Part shown: in pieces, positions 56,528-64,000 of the stretch
How the letters are laid out: every line of letters begins with the position of its first letter
Position numbering within the stretch: the stretch's first letter is position 1
NCBI GenBank assembly: GCA_963742585.1
Contig: CAVUMI010000009.1
Coordinates: forward strand, 868,001 to 932,000
From: JACDEA01 sp963742585
Lineage (GTDB): Bacteria > Actinomycetota > Acidimicrobiia > Acidimicrobiales > JACDEA01
Length of the DNA stretch: 64,000 nt
Reading direction: 5' to 3'
The notes under the pieces: model-generated
What the model was told of the DNA's origin: nothing
Database searches by the model: none
What the model saw: only the letters and a program-made list of their open reading frames with translations
Translations under genes and position numbers: made by a program

Positions 56528-57491
56528 CCGCTCGGATGCGGAACGCTTCGATCAACTCGCGGCCTGTCGCTCGGTGATCTTTGACGATGGAGTACCAGTC
56601 GTACCGCAGCACCCAGTTGCCTCCGATCGTGACCGCGTTCTGTTTCTTATGGTCGCGCCGGCGCGCCCTGTCGGACGCGTGGACGCTCCAGCCATCAACC
56701 TCGACGCAGATGCGCAAGTCAGGCCAATAGAAGTCGAGCCTCCACTCGCCTTCCTTGCCCCAAACCACTTCGCATTGCGGCTCTGGCAGGCCGATACGAC
56801 GGAACAGCTGTCGAGCGCGAACCTCGAGTTCGCTCGGGGTGATGCGATTGGTCACGTTGTACGAATCGAGGATCGCTCGCATGACACCGACGCCGCGCCG
56901 GCCGCGCTCGGCAAGTCGATCGACCTCAGCCGCGAGTCCGGGCCAGGTGACCAACTTCTTGGCGACTGCGTCGCGGGCACGCGACTCCACGGTTGCTTGT
57001 GGGAGTGCTGCGCCCGCGTCGACGAGCGTGCGGAGCGGGTTCGTCACTCGGATGCCACGCACGACAGCGGGCTTCGCGTGCAGGACATCAAGCGATCGGC
57101 GCACGATGACGCCGCGCAATACAACGGCCTGGTAGCGAGGAACAGTTATCTCGACAACCGCGAGTTTTCGCGGGCCAATGTCCCATAGCCAGAGCGCTGT
57201 GCGGTGCGAAGCGACGGCCTCGGGGCCTGCGGCGAGGAGTGCAGCGAGGATGTCCTGCTCCGGCGAGTGCGGTGCGCCGGCGACGAGATACACGTTGGGG
57301 TGGCGGAGGAGCCATCGTCCGCTCCCGAGGAATTGCTTGATTAGGTCAGCGGCGCCCGCAATTTCGAGCACCTGGGAGCGTTCTAGGAGGCCGTATTGCC
57401 GGCACGCGAGCAGATCCAATTGCTTCTTGGCATTGGTGGAGGCGCTATTTGCCTCCATTGCTGCCAAGAAGCGTTGTCGTTTCGTCTGCAT
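56511..57491 (-). CDS. DUF559/Vsr-fold protein with AbiEi-like N-terminal domain
   Basis: 326 residues from ATG 57491. The N-terminal half resembles the winged-helix antitoxin-like domain of AbiEi (QLDLLACRQYGLLERSQVL, GSGRWLLRHPNVYLVAGAPH, TNPLRTLVDAGAALP). The C-terminal 100 residues are DUF559-like: TPSELEVRARQLFRRIGLPEP, then EWRLDFYWPDLRICVEVDGW, with the D-ExD pattern of a PD-(D/E)XK/Vsr-type nuclease core. Such proteins are frequent in actinobacteria and their role is not established. It lies opposite to, and between, the uvrC and rapZ genes, and is bounded by inverted repeats sharing the core TTCTTGGCAGCA, which hints at insertion. Confidence 0.8.
   Translation of the reverse strand: MQTKRQRFLAAMEANSASTNAKKQLDLLACRQYGLLERSQVLEIAGAADLIKQFLGSGRWLLRHPNVYLVAGAPHSPEQDILAALLAAGPEAVASHRTALWLWDIGPRKLAVVEITVPRYQAVVLRGVIVRRSLDVLHAKPAVVRGIRVTNPLRTLVDAGAALPQATVESRARDAVAKKLVTWPGLAAEVDRLAERGRRGVGVMRAILDSYNVTNRITPSELEVRARQLFRRIGLPEPQCEVVWGKEGEWRLDFYWPDLRICVEVDGWSVHASDRARRRDHKKQNAVTIGGNWVLRYDWYSIVKDHRATGRELIEAFRIRADSWQQ
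57423..57471. repeat. Imperfect inverted repeat at the right edge of the DUF559 gene
   Basis: Arms 57423-57443 and 57451-57471 pair at 17 of 21 positions around a seven-base loop. Its right arm contains TGCTGCCAAGAA, the complement of the TTCTTGGCAGCA core found in the left-edge hairpin. It lies within the first codons of the minus-strand gene. Confidence 0.65.
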
Positions 57492-57537
57492 ACCCACCAC
57501 GGTCCCAGGCGCGTGTGAGAATTGGTAGAGGCAAACT

Positions 57538-58389
57538 ATGAGTGAGTTTTTGATCATCACCGGGATGAGCGGGGCGGGGCGGACGACGGCGGCCGACACC
57601 CTGGATGACCTGGGTTGGTTCGTCATCGACAACATGCCGATCGAACTCGTCGGCAAGGTGGCCGAGCTAGTGGGCCGCCCGGGAAGCGAAACCGAGCGGG
57701 TCGCGCTCGTCGTCGGCCGCGAGGCGGGGGACTACGACGACCAGCTCACCACCGCGGTAGCGCAGCTCAAGGCGGACGGGGCGCGGGTGACGACGGTGTT
57801 CCTCGACGCGGCTGACGACGTGCTGATCCGGCGGTTCGAGAACACCCGCCGCCGGCACCCCCTGGCCGGCGGCAGCCTCACCGGCAACATTCGCGACGAA
57901 CGGGTCGGGCTCACACCCGTGCGCGACGGCGCCGACGTGGTTGTCGACACCTCCGATCTCAACGTGCATCAACTGCGTGACCGGCTGGTCGAACTCTTCG
58001 GCCGTGACGATCCATCGACCATGCAGACCGCGATCATCTCGTTTGGGTACAAGCACGGCATGCCGCTCGACGCCGACCTGGTGCTCGACTGCCGCTTCCT
58101 CCCGAATCCTCACTGGGTCGACGAGCTCCGTCCGTTGACTGGCCTCGATCCTGCGGTGCGCGACTACGTCCTCAAGCAGCCCGACACCAAGGAGTTCCTC
58201 AACAAGCTCGACGATCTGTTCACATTCCTGCTGCCGAACTACGTGAACGAGGGCAAGTCGTATCTCACGGTTGCCATCGGGTGCACCGGCGGCCACCATC
58301 GCTCCGTGGTGCTGGCCGAAGAGCTGGGCGAGATCCTGCGCCGGCTCGGATTCGGCCCGGCGATCCTGCATCGCGACGTCGCCAAGTGA
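57538..58389 (+). CDS. rapZ: RNase adapter RapZ / YvcJ-family nucleotide-binding protein
   Basis: 283 residues. Walker A-like loop ITGMSGAGRTTA at 7-18, with Arg where most P-loops have Lys; I recall Arg in actinobacterial homologues too. Then DLGWFVIDNMPIEL, RFENTRRRHPLAG, and the C-terminal VAIGCTGGHHRSV motif. RapZ binds nucleotides and, in E. coli, guides RNase E to a small RNA; in Gram-positive bacteria the role is less clear. Ribosome site AGAGG precedes the ATG. The stop overlaps the yvcK GTG. Confidence 0.95.
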   Translation: MSEFLIITGMSGAGRTTAADTLDDLGWFVIDNMPIELVGKVAELVGRPGSETERVALVVGREAGDYDDQLTTAVAQLKADGARVTTVFLDAADDVLIRRFENTRRRHPLAGGSLTGNIRDERVGLTPVRDGADVVVDTSDLNVHQLRDRLVELFGRDDPSTMQTAIISFGYKHGMPLDADLVLDCRFLPNPHWVDELRPLTGLDPAVRDYVLKQPDTKEFLNKLDDLFTFLLPNYVNEGKSYLTVAIGCTGGHHRSVVLAEELGEILRRLGFGPAILHRDVAK

Positions 58390-59207
58390 CGCGAGTAGTT
58401 GCCATCGGCGGTGGGCATGGCTTGGCAGCGAGTCTGCAGGCCGTCCGCCGCTACGCGTCGGAGATCACCGCGGTCGTTTCGGTGGCCGACGACGGTGGGT
58501 CGAGCGGCCGCCTTCGCGACGCTCTCGGCATACCCGCCCCCGGCGACCTCCGCCGGTGCCTCGTTGCCCTCGCCGCGCCCGATTCGCTGTGGGCGCTGGT
58601 GTTCGAACACCGCTTCGAAACCGGCGAGCTGGAGGGCCATGCGCTGGGCAACCTCATCATCGCCGGGCTCACCAACGTCACTGGTGACTTCACCGTCGCG
58701 CTGGCCGAGGCCGGCCTCCTCGTCAACGCGTCCGGCACTGTCCTGCCGGCCACCACGGTTCCGGTCGTTCTCAAGGCCGAGGCGGCGACCGGTGCGATCG
58801 AGGGTCAGGTCAATGTGCAGAACGCGGGGCGGCTCTCAGTAGTCGGGTTGGTGCCTCCCGATCCGCCCGCGCCGCGTGCGGCGCTCGATGCCATCGCCAC
58901 GGCCGACCAGATCGTCATCGGGCCTGGCTCGCTGTTCACCAGCGTCCTGGCCGCCGTCGTCGTGCCTGACATACGCGAGGCGCTGGCCACCACTAAGGCA
59001 CAAAAGGTGTACGTCGCCAACCTGCGGCCCCAGATCCCAGAGACGGAGGGCTACGACGTCGCGGCCCATGTGGACGCGCTCGTCGCCCACGGCCTCGACG
59101 TCGACATCGTGCTGGCCCACACGCCCGAACGATCGCTCGCCCGCGACGACGGCCTGGCCCACGATCCGGCCCGACTGGCGGAAGCCCTCCGCGATCTGGT
59201 CGTATAG
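58386..59207 (+). CDS. yvcK: YvcK/CofD-like gluconeogenesis and morphology factor
   Basis: 273 residues from GTG 58386 (GTGA overlap with rapZ); reading is open further upstream but only in rapZ antiphase. Family marks: VVAIGGGHGLAASLQAVRRY, VSVADDGGSSGRLRDALGIPAPGDLRRCLVALA, HALGNLIIAGL, and QIVIGPGSLFTSVLA. Somewhat shorter than the usual 310-330 residues. YvcK binds UDP-sugars and affects cell-wall metabolism in firmicutes and mycobacteria. The usual next gene, whiA, is missing: gap starts 21 bases later. Confidence 0.94.
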   Translation: MTRVVAIGGGHGLAASLQAVRRYASEITAVVSVADDGGSSGRLRDALGIPAPGDLRRCLVALAAPDSLWALVFEHRFETGELEGHALGNLIIAGLTNVTGDFTVALAEAGLLVNASGTVLPATTVPVVLKAEAATGAIEGQVNVQNAGRLSVVGLVPPDPPAPRAALDAIATADQIVIGPGSLFTSVLAAVVVPDIREALATTKAQKVYVANLRPQIPETEGYDVAAHVDALVAHGLDVDIVLAHTPERSLARDDGLAHDPARLAEALRDLVV

Positions 59208-59228
59208 CCGTACATCTCTGGAGGACAT

Positions 59229-60236
59229 ATGACTGTTCGCGTAGGCATCAATGGCTTTGGCCGCATCGGGCGCAACTTCTACCGGGCGCTCAAAAAGGCG
59301 GGCGCCGACATCGACATCGTCGCGGTCAACGACCTGGTGCCCCCGGCAACCAACGCCCACCTGCTGAAGTACGACAGCACGCACGGCAAGATCACGGAGG
59401 CCGTTTCCACCGATGGCGACACCATCACGGTGGGCAAGGACTCGTTCAAGGTGCTCGCCGAGCGCGATCCCAAGGCGTTGCCCTGGGGTGACCTCGGCGT
59501 GGACGTCGTTATCGAGTCCACCGGCTTCTTCACCGACCGCGACGCAGCCGCCGCGCACATTGAAGGCGGCGCCAAGCGCGTGATCATCAGCGCGCCGGCT
59601 ACCGGCGCTGATGCCACGTTTGTTGTCGGCGTCAACGACGACACGTTTGATCCGGCCAAGCATCAGGTGATTTCGAACGCGTCGTGTACGACCAACTGCT
59701 TCGTGCCGATGATCAAGGTTCTCGACGATGCGTTCGGTATCGAGCGTGGTCTGATGACCACGGTGCACGCGTACACGAACGATCAAAACCTCCTCGACCT
59801 TGCCCACAAGGATCTCCGTCGGAGCCGGGCCGCCGCTGCCAACATCGTTCCTGCCTCAACCGGCGCCGCTCGCGCCACCAGCCTCGTACTCGAGTCAATG
59901 AAGGGGAAGCTCGACGGCACCGCGCTGCGCGTTCCGGTCCAGGACGGCTCCATCACCGACTTCGTCGGCATTCTGAACAAGGACGTCACTGTCGATGAGG
60001 TGAACGCCGCGTTCAAGGCGGCGGCCAAGAAGGGCCCGCTCAGCAAGGTGCTCGTCTATACCGAGGACCCGATCGTCTCCTCCGACATCGTGGGTTCGCC
60101 CGCTTCGTGCACCTTCGACTCGGAGCTGACGATGACCATGGGCAACATGGTGAAGGTGCTCGGCTGGTACGACAACGAGTGGGGCTACTCGAACCGCCTG
60201 GTCGACCTCACGCTCATCGTCGGCACCGGCTCCTAG
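59229..60236 (+). CDS. gap: Glyceraldehyde-3-phosphate dehydrogenase, NAD type
   Basis: 335 residues. Rossmann start INGFGRIGRNFYRAL, DIVAVNDL with the Asp that favours NAD, catalytic Cys153 in SNASCTTNCFVP, and the partner His in HAYTNDQNLLD. C-terminal WYDNEWGYSNRLVDL is intact. It catalyses oxidation and phosphorylation of glyceraldehyde-3-phosphate. A strong ribosome site GGAGGACAT precedes the ATG. First of four genes gap-pgk-tpiA-secG. Confidence 0.98.
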   Translation: MTVRVGINGFGRIGRNFYRALKKAGADIDIVAVNDLVPPATNAHLLKYDSTHGKITEAVSTDGDTITVGKDSFKVLAERDPKALPWGDLGVDVVIESTGFFTDRDAAAAHIEGGAKRVIISAPATGADATFVVGVNDDTFDPAKHQVISNASCTTNCFVPMIKVLDDAFGIERGLMTTVHAYTNDQNLLDLAHKDLRRSRAAAANIVPASTGAARATSLVLESMKGKLDGTALRVPVQDGSITDFVGILNKDVTVDEVNAAFKAAAKKGPLSKVLVYTEDPIVSSDIVGSPASCTFDSELTMTMGNMVKVLGWYDNEWGYSNRLVDLTLIVGTGS

Positions 60237-60242
60237 TCAAGA

Positions 60243-61349
60243 GTGCACCTCCCGCTCCTCGAAGACCTGCCCGATCCGGCAGGCAGGCATGTCCTGCTGC
60301 GCGCCGACTTCAACGTGCCGTTGGGCGATGACGGCACGATCGCTGACGACTCGCGGATTCGCGCTGCGCTGCCCACAATCGAGTGGCTCACGGCGCAGGG
60401 TGCGACGGTCACCGCGTGCAGTCACCTTGGGCGGCCGAAAGGCAAGCCCGATCCCCGCTACTCGATCGAACCCGTGCGGCGCCGGCTCGCGGAGCTCGCC
60501 CCCCGGGTCGAATTGCTCGAGAACCTGCGCTTCGATCCCGGCGAGGAGGCCAACGACCCGGCATTCTTCGAGAAGCTCGTCGAGGGCCAAGACCTCTACG
60601 TCAACGATGCCTTCGGTGCCGCGCACCGCGCGCACGCGTCCATCACCGGTCCGCCGTCTCGCCTTCCAAGTGCCGCGGGTCGCCTCCTTGGCCGTGAGGT
60701 GGAGGTATTGAGTCAGCTCCTCGAGCAGCCGAAGCGGCCGTTCGTCGCCATCCTCGGCGGCGCCAAGGTGAGCGACAAGCTGGGACCCATCAAGGCGCTG
60801 ATCACGAAGGTCGACCAGTTGGTCGTGGGTGGCGCGATGTGTTTCACGTTCTTCCTTGCCCTCGGCCACGAGGTCGGTGACTCGCTGGTCGAGCCCGATT
60901 TCGTTGGCGAGTGCAAGGAGCTCCTGGCGACCGTCGGCGACAAGTTGCTGCTTCCATCAGACATCACCGCGCTCGGGCCGAACGGCGACGTTCGCCAGGT
61001 CGGGCGCTCGATCCCGCCCGGCTACAAGGGCCTCGATATTGGGCCCGGTGCCGCCGCGGAGTTCACCGATGCCATCAGTGAGGGACGGACCCTGTTCTGG
61101 AACGGCCCCATGGGCGTCTTCGAGGACGAGCGCTTCGCCGCCGGCACCCGTACGGTGGCTCACGCGGTGGCCGAATGCCGTGGCTTCACGGTTGTCGGCG
61201 GCGGCGACAGCGTGAGTGCAATCCACACCTTCGACCTCGCGGACCAGATTGATCATGTGTCAACCGGTGGCGGCGCGTCGCTGGAGTTCATCGAACAGGG
61301 GGATCTCCCCGGGTTGACCGCGTTGCGAAAGGCACCGAATGCCCCGTAA
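60243..61349 (+). CDS. pgk: Phosphoglycerate kinase
   Basis: 368 residues from GTG, a little short for the family (about 390-400). RADFNVPLGDDGTIADDSRI, CSHLGRPKGKPDPRYS, LLENLRFDPGEEAND, NDAFGAAHRAHAS, ILGGAKVSDKLGPI, and GGGDSVSAI with STGGGASLEFIEQGDLPGL cover both domains, so nothing essential is lost. Six bases after gap; overlaps tpiA by 11 bases. Confidence 0.97.
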   Translation: MHLPLLEDLPDPAGRHVLLRADFNVPLGDDGTIADDSRIRAALPTIEWLTAQGATVTACSHLGRPKGKPDPRYSIEPVRRRLAELAPRVELLENLRFDPGEEANDPAFFEKLVEGQDLYVNDAFGAAHRAHASITGPPSRLPSAAGRLLGREVEVLSQLLEQPKRPFVAILGGAKVSDKLGPIKALITKVDQLVVGGAMCFTFFLALGHEVGDSLVEPDFVGECKELLATVGDKLLLPSDITALGPNGDVRQVGRSIPPGYKGLDIGPGAAAEFTDAISEGRTLFWNGPMGVFEDERFAAGTRTVAHAVAECRGFTVVGGGDSVSAIHTFDLADQIDHVSTGGGASLEFIEQGDLPGLTALRKAPNAP

Positions 61350-62109
61350 ACCATTGATCAGCGGTAACTGGAAGATGCACCACAACCATTTCGACGCGAT
61401 CCAGCTCATCCAAAAGCTGGCGTTCCGTCTGACCGATGCGGACTACGACGCGACAGATGTTTCCGTGCACCCGCCCTTTACGAATCTTCGGTCCGTGCAG
61501 ACGATCCTTGACGCCGACAAGATCCCGATCCTGCTAGGTGCGCAGAACTGCCATTGGGAGGATAAGGGCGCCTTCACCGGTGAAATCAGTCCCGGCATGC
61601 TGGCCAAGCTCGACGTCAACTATGTCATCGTCGGGCACTCCGAGCGCCGCGAGATCTTCGGTGAGAGCGACGAGTGGGTCAACAAGAAGGTGCACGCGGT
61701 ACTCCGCAACAACATGACGCCGATCCTCTGCGTCGGGGAGACGCTCGAGGAGCGCGAAGCGGGGAGCACGGGGGAGAAGGTCGGCGGCCAGGTGCGCGCC
61801 GGGCTGGTCGGGGTCAGCGGCGAGGCGGTCGGCGCGATGGTGATCGCCTACGAGCCGATCTGGGCCATCGGCACAGGACGCAACGCCACACCCGACGACG
61901 CTCAGGCCACCTGCGCGTACGTCCGCGGCATCGTCGCCGAGGTGGCCGGGAAGCCGGCCGCCGAAGCCGTCCGCATCCAGTACGGCGGCTCGGTCAAGCC
62001 CGCCAACATCGCCGAGTTGATGGCGCAACTCGACATCGACGGCGCCCTTGTGGGGGGAGCCAGCCTGGAAGCCGACGAGTTCGCCGCCGTGGTCCGCTTT
62101 TACGCATGA
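61339..62109 (+). CDS. tpiA: Triosephosphate isomerase
   Basis: 256 residues. Lys in SGNWKMHHN near 11, catalytic His in YVIVGHSERREIFGES near 95, Glu in IAYEPIWAIGTGRNATPDDAQ near 170, and the phosphate loops RIQYGGSVKPANI and DGALVGGASL. Complete barrel. The ATG lies in the end of pgk (11-base overlap), so expression is coupled. Confidence 0.98.
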   Translation: MPRKPLISGNWKMHHNHFDAIQLIQKLAFRLTDADYDATDVSVHPPFTNLRSVQTILDADKIPILLGAQNCHWEDKGAFTGEISPGMLAKLDVNYVIVGHSERREIFGESDEWVNKKVHAVLRNNMTPILCVGETLEEREAGSTGEKVGGQVRAGLVGVSGEAVGAMVIAYEPIWAIGTGRNATPDDAQATCAYVRGIVAEVAGKPAAEAVRIQYGGSVKPANIAELMAQLDIDGALVGGASLEADEFAAVVRFYA

Positions 62110-62188
62110 ATGCACCGTTAACGGCCGGCGGGACCGCGGGTGGTACCGTGGACGCCGTCATGGTGCTTGAGAATCCAAGGCACGGCAC

Positions 62189-62419
62189 GTGCTGACCGCG
62201 GTGATCGTCGGTCTCCATGTGTTGGTGTCAGTCCTACTGATTCTGCTGATCCTCTTGCACAGTGGCCGTGGAGGTGGGCTATCCGACATGTTCGGGGGCG
62301 GGATGGGTAGCGCAGCAGCCGGTTCCACCGTGGTCGAGAAGAACCTCGACCGCATCACGGTGTTCACCGGTCTGATTTTTGCGTTTACCACGCTGATTTT
62401 GGCGATACGTCTTCAGTAG
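62189..62419 (+). CDS. secG: Preprotein translocase subunit SecG
   Basis: 76 residues from GTG. Two membrane helices (VIVGLHVLVSVLLILLILL and ITVFTGLIFAFTTLILAI) joined by the Gly-rich loop HSGRGGGLSDMFGGGMGS, the SecG signature. Component of the SecYEG channel. It follows tpiA after 79 bases, as in other actinobacteria; within that gap TACCGT at 62145-62150 could be a separate -10 element. Confidence 0.95.
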   Translation: MLTAVIVGLHVLVSVLLILLILLHSGRGGGLSDMFGGGMGSAAAGSTVVEKNLDRITVFTGLIFAFTTLILAIRLQ

Positions 62420-62446
62420 CAGTCCCCCAACAGAGGAGGTGGTCCG

Positions 62447-64000
62447 GTGCACAACCGGAGGCCGTTCATGTGGTTGCTTGCCGTCCTCGCTGTTTTCGCG
62501 CTCGTCGCATCTGCGTGCGGTAGTGATGACGACGACGGGGCATCCGGCGACGCCGGAGACGACGCAGGCCAACCGGTTATCGGCGGAACTCTGGTCGATC
62601 ACCAGGACCTAGCCAACGGTGGCGACGTCGACCACATCGATCCTGCGACGGCAGGCACCTTCGACGGCGCGCAGATCACCACGCTGGTCTACGACGGCCT
62701 CACCGAGTACGACCCGAAAGCCAAGGAGCTCAAGCCGCTCGTGGCCGAGTCGTGGACGAACAACGACGACTTCACCGAGTGGACGTTCAAGCTCCGCAAC
62801 AACGTGCTGTGGTCCAACGGCGATCCGGTGCTTCCCAGCGATTTCAAGTACGCATGGGAGCGCGTGCTCGACGCCAAGCTGGCCTCGGAGATCGCGTATC
62901 ACATCACCGATAACGCCAAGATCAAGGGCTCGAAGGACGTATCGAGCGGCAAGGCCAAGGAGATCAGCGGGATAGTTGCCGACGACGCGGCGAGGACCCT
63001 GAAGGTCACGCTCGACGCGCCCCTCAACATCTTCCCGAACGTGATCTCGCACACCGTGTTCTCGCCGGTTCCCAAGAAGGCTGCCTCCGCGCTGGCCGAC
63101 CAGACCGCGTGGGAGAACGGTGTGATGATCGGCAACGGGCCGTTCAAGATGGCCGAGCCATGGAAGCACGACCAGTACATCAAGCTCCTTCGCAACGACA
63201 CGTACTGGGGCGGCTTTGAGAATCACAAGGCATACCTCGACGGAATCGACTTCGTGATCTCCAAGGACACCGAGACCGCCTTTGCCGGCTTCGAGGCCGG
63301 CGCGGCGCAGACCGCCGACATCCCGCCGGGGCGTTACGCCGACGTCCGAACGCGATTCCCCGACACCAACACCACCGCGCTCGACACCCTGGCGACGTAC
63401 TACTGGGCACTCAACCAGAAGGACCCGGTGGTGGGTGGCGCGGCCAACCTCAAGTTGCGGCAGGCCATCAGCCTCGCCATCGACCGACAGGCCATCGTCG
63501 ACACCGTCTACAGCGGCACCCGCAAGGTGGCCACCGGCTTCACCCCGCCGGGCATGCCCGGCTACAAGGCCGACATCAGCACCGTTACCAAGCGCGACGT
63601 CACTCGGGCCAAGCAGCTGCTGACCGAATGGGGTAAGCCGTTGCCGACGCTGAAGCTCAACTTCAACGCCGGGTCAGGACACGAGCCGGTCGCGGCGATC
63701 GTCCAGGCCAACCTGAAGGACATCGGGATCAACGCCACCCTGGCACCAGGCGACTCCAAGACCTACTTCAGTGAGATGCGCAAGGGCAACGGCCAGTTCC
63801 TGCGGGCCGGCTGGTTCTGGGACTACATCGCCTACGACAACGGCTTGTACCCGCTATTCAGCACCGGCGCGCTCGGTGGCGACAACCTGGCCCAGTACAG
63901 CGATCCCGCCTTCGACAAGCTCCTCGACGATGCCCGCACGGCAACCGACGAGAGCGAGCGCAACCGCTTGTACAACGAGGCCGAGAAGAAGATCCTCGAC
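62447..64000 (+). CDS. Oligopeptide ABC transporter substrate-binding lipoprotein, partial
   Basis: 518 residues are visible and the frame is still open at the right edge. Start GTG with GGAGG seven bases upstream. Lipoprotein signal: RRPFMWLLAVLAVFALVASACGSDDDD, with Cys followed by an acidic linker. Family SBP_bac_5 (OppA/DppA type): GGTLVDHQDLANGGDVDHIDPATA, TLVYDGLTEYDPKAKELKPLVAESW, VLWSNGDPVLPSDFKYAWERV, IGNGPFKMAEPW, LRQAISLAIDRQAIVDTVYSG. It binds peptides outside the membrane for an ABC importer whose permease genes would be downstream. Separated from secG by 27 bases. Confidence 0.93.
   Translation, partial: MHNRRPFMWLLAVLAVFALVASACGSDDDDGASGDAGDDAGQPVIGGTLVDHQDLANGGDVDHIDPATAGTFDGAQITTLVYDGLTEYDPKAKELKPLVAESWTNNDDFTEWTFKLRNNVLWSNGDPVLPSDFKYAWERVLDAKLASEIAYHITDNAKIKGSKDVSSGKAKEISGIVADDAARTLKVTLDAPLNIFPNVISHTVFSPVPKKAASALADQTAWENGVMIGNGPFKMAEPWKHDQYIKLLRNDTYWGGFENHKAYLDGIDFVISKDTETAFAGFEAGAAQTADIPPGRYADVRTRFPDTNTTALDTLATYYWALNQKDPVVGGAANLKLRQAISLAIDRQAIVDTVYSGTRKVATGFTPPGMPGYKADISTVTKRDVTRAKQLLTEWGKPLPTLKLNFNAGSGHEPVAAIVQANLKDIGINATLAPGDSKTYFSEMRKGNGQFLRAGWFWDYIAYDNGLYPLFSTGALGGDNLAQYSDPAFDKLLDDARTATDESERNRLYNEAEKKILD

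Noticed and set aside
62110..62188. Small hairpin before secG
   Set aside because: GTGCTTG/CAAGGCAC pairs only with a bulge; too weak to call an RNA element.

Overview
The window is high-GC, gene-dense DNA with no gap of 300 bases or more between genes. It looks like chromosomal DNA of an actinobacterium, possibly from a poorly sampled lineage such as Acidimicrobiia (lineage is an inference). The main support is gene order. polA, rpsA, coaE, uvrB, uvrA, uvrC, rapZ, yvcK, gap, pgk, tpiA and secG occur in that order on the plus strand, which is the order I know from Mycobacterium and Streptomyces, but here accessory blocks separate them. An actinobacterial-type Tyr in the PolA O-helix, an IdeR/DtxR-type iron box and several apparently leaderless promoters agree with this.

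Layout. 1-1.1 kb: an Efe iron-uptake operon (efeU, start of efeO) on the minus strand behind a putative iron box. 1.1-7.3 kb: a degenerate GGDEF membrane protein, a small anchored protein, polA, a methyltransferase and rpsA. 7.3-29.1 kb: a 22 kb block with two Tad/Flp pilus systems. System 1 is tadG-tadE (minus) and cpaB-cpaE-cpaF-tadB-tadC (plus); its TadB carries an N-terminal von Willebrand A domain. System 2 is cpaB-cpaE-cpaF-tadB-tadC (minus) and tadE-tadG (plus). Between them lie two nearly identical flp pilin genes, a NarL-type two-component pair and a serine hydrolase. No prepilin peptidase is visible. 29.1-32.4 kb: coaE and uvrB. 32.4-33.7 kb: a broken hydrolase/adenylate cyclase gene. 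33.8-42.3 kb: a probable operon of two exported Pro/Gly-rich proteins with a four-Cys motif, a polyproline DUF6777-like membrane protein, a CopC-CopD protein with an extra Cys/His-rich domain, and two tandem multi-span membrane proteins. 42.3-45.2 kb: uvrA. 45.2-52.7 kb: a surface-polysaccharide cluster (sugar transferase, flippase, glycosyltransferases, methyltransferases). 52.7-56.5 kb: nadA, uvrC and a methyltransferase. 56.5-57.5 kb: a DUF559-type nuclease-fold gene bounded by inverted repeats. 57.5-62.4 kb: rapZ-yvcK-gap-pgk-tpiA-secG, without the whiA usually found after yvcK. 62.4-64 kb: the start of an oligopeptide-binding lipoprotein gene.

Taken together, this is a conserved core of DNA repair (UvrABC and Pol I), translation and lower glycolysis, interrupted by cell-surface functions: pili, polysaccharide, iron uptake and possible copper handling.

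Six genes are split by one or more single-base frameshifts (cpaE2, the cyclase gene, the DUF6777 gene, the CopC-CopD gene, one membrane protein and uvrC). Because uvrC is among them, and the reconstructed genes keep start/stop overlaps with their neighbours, some of these shifts are probably sequence errors and not gene decay. No tRNA, rRNA, CRISPR array, insertion sequence or prophage was seen.
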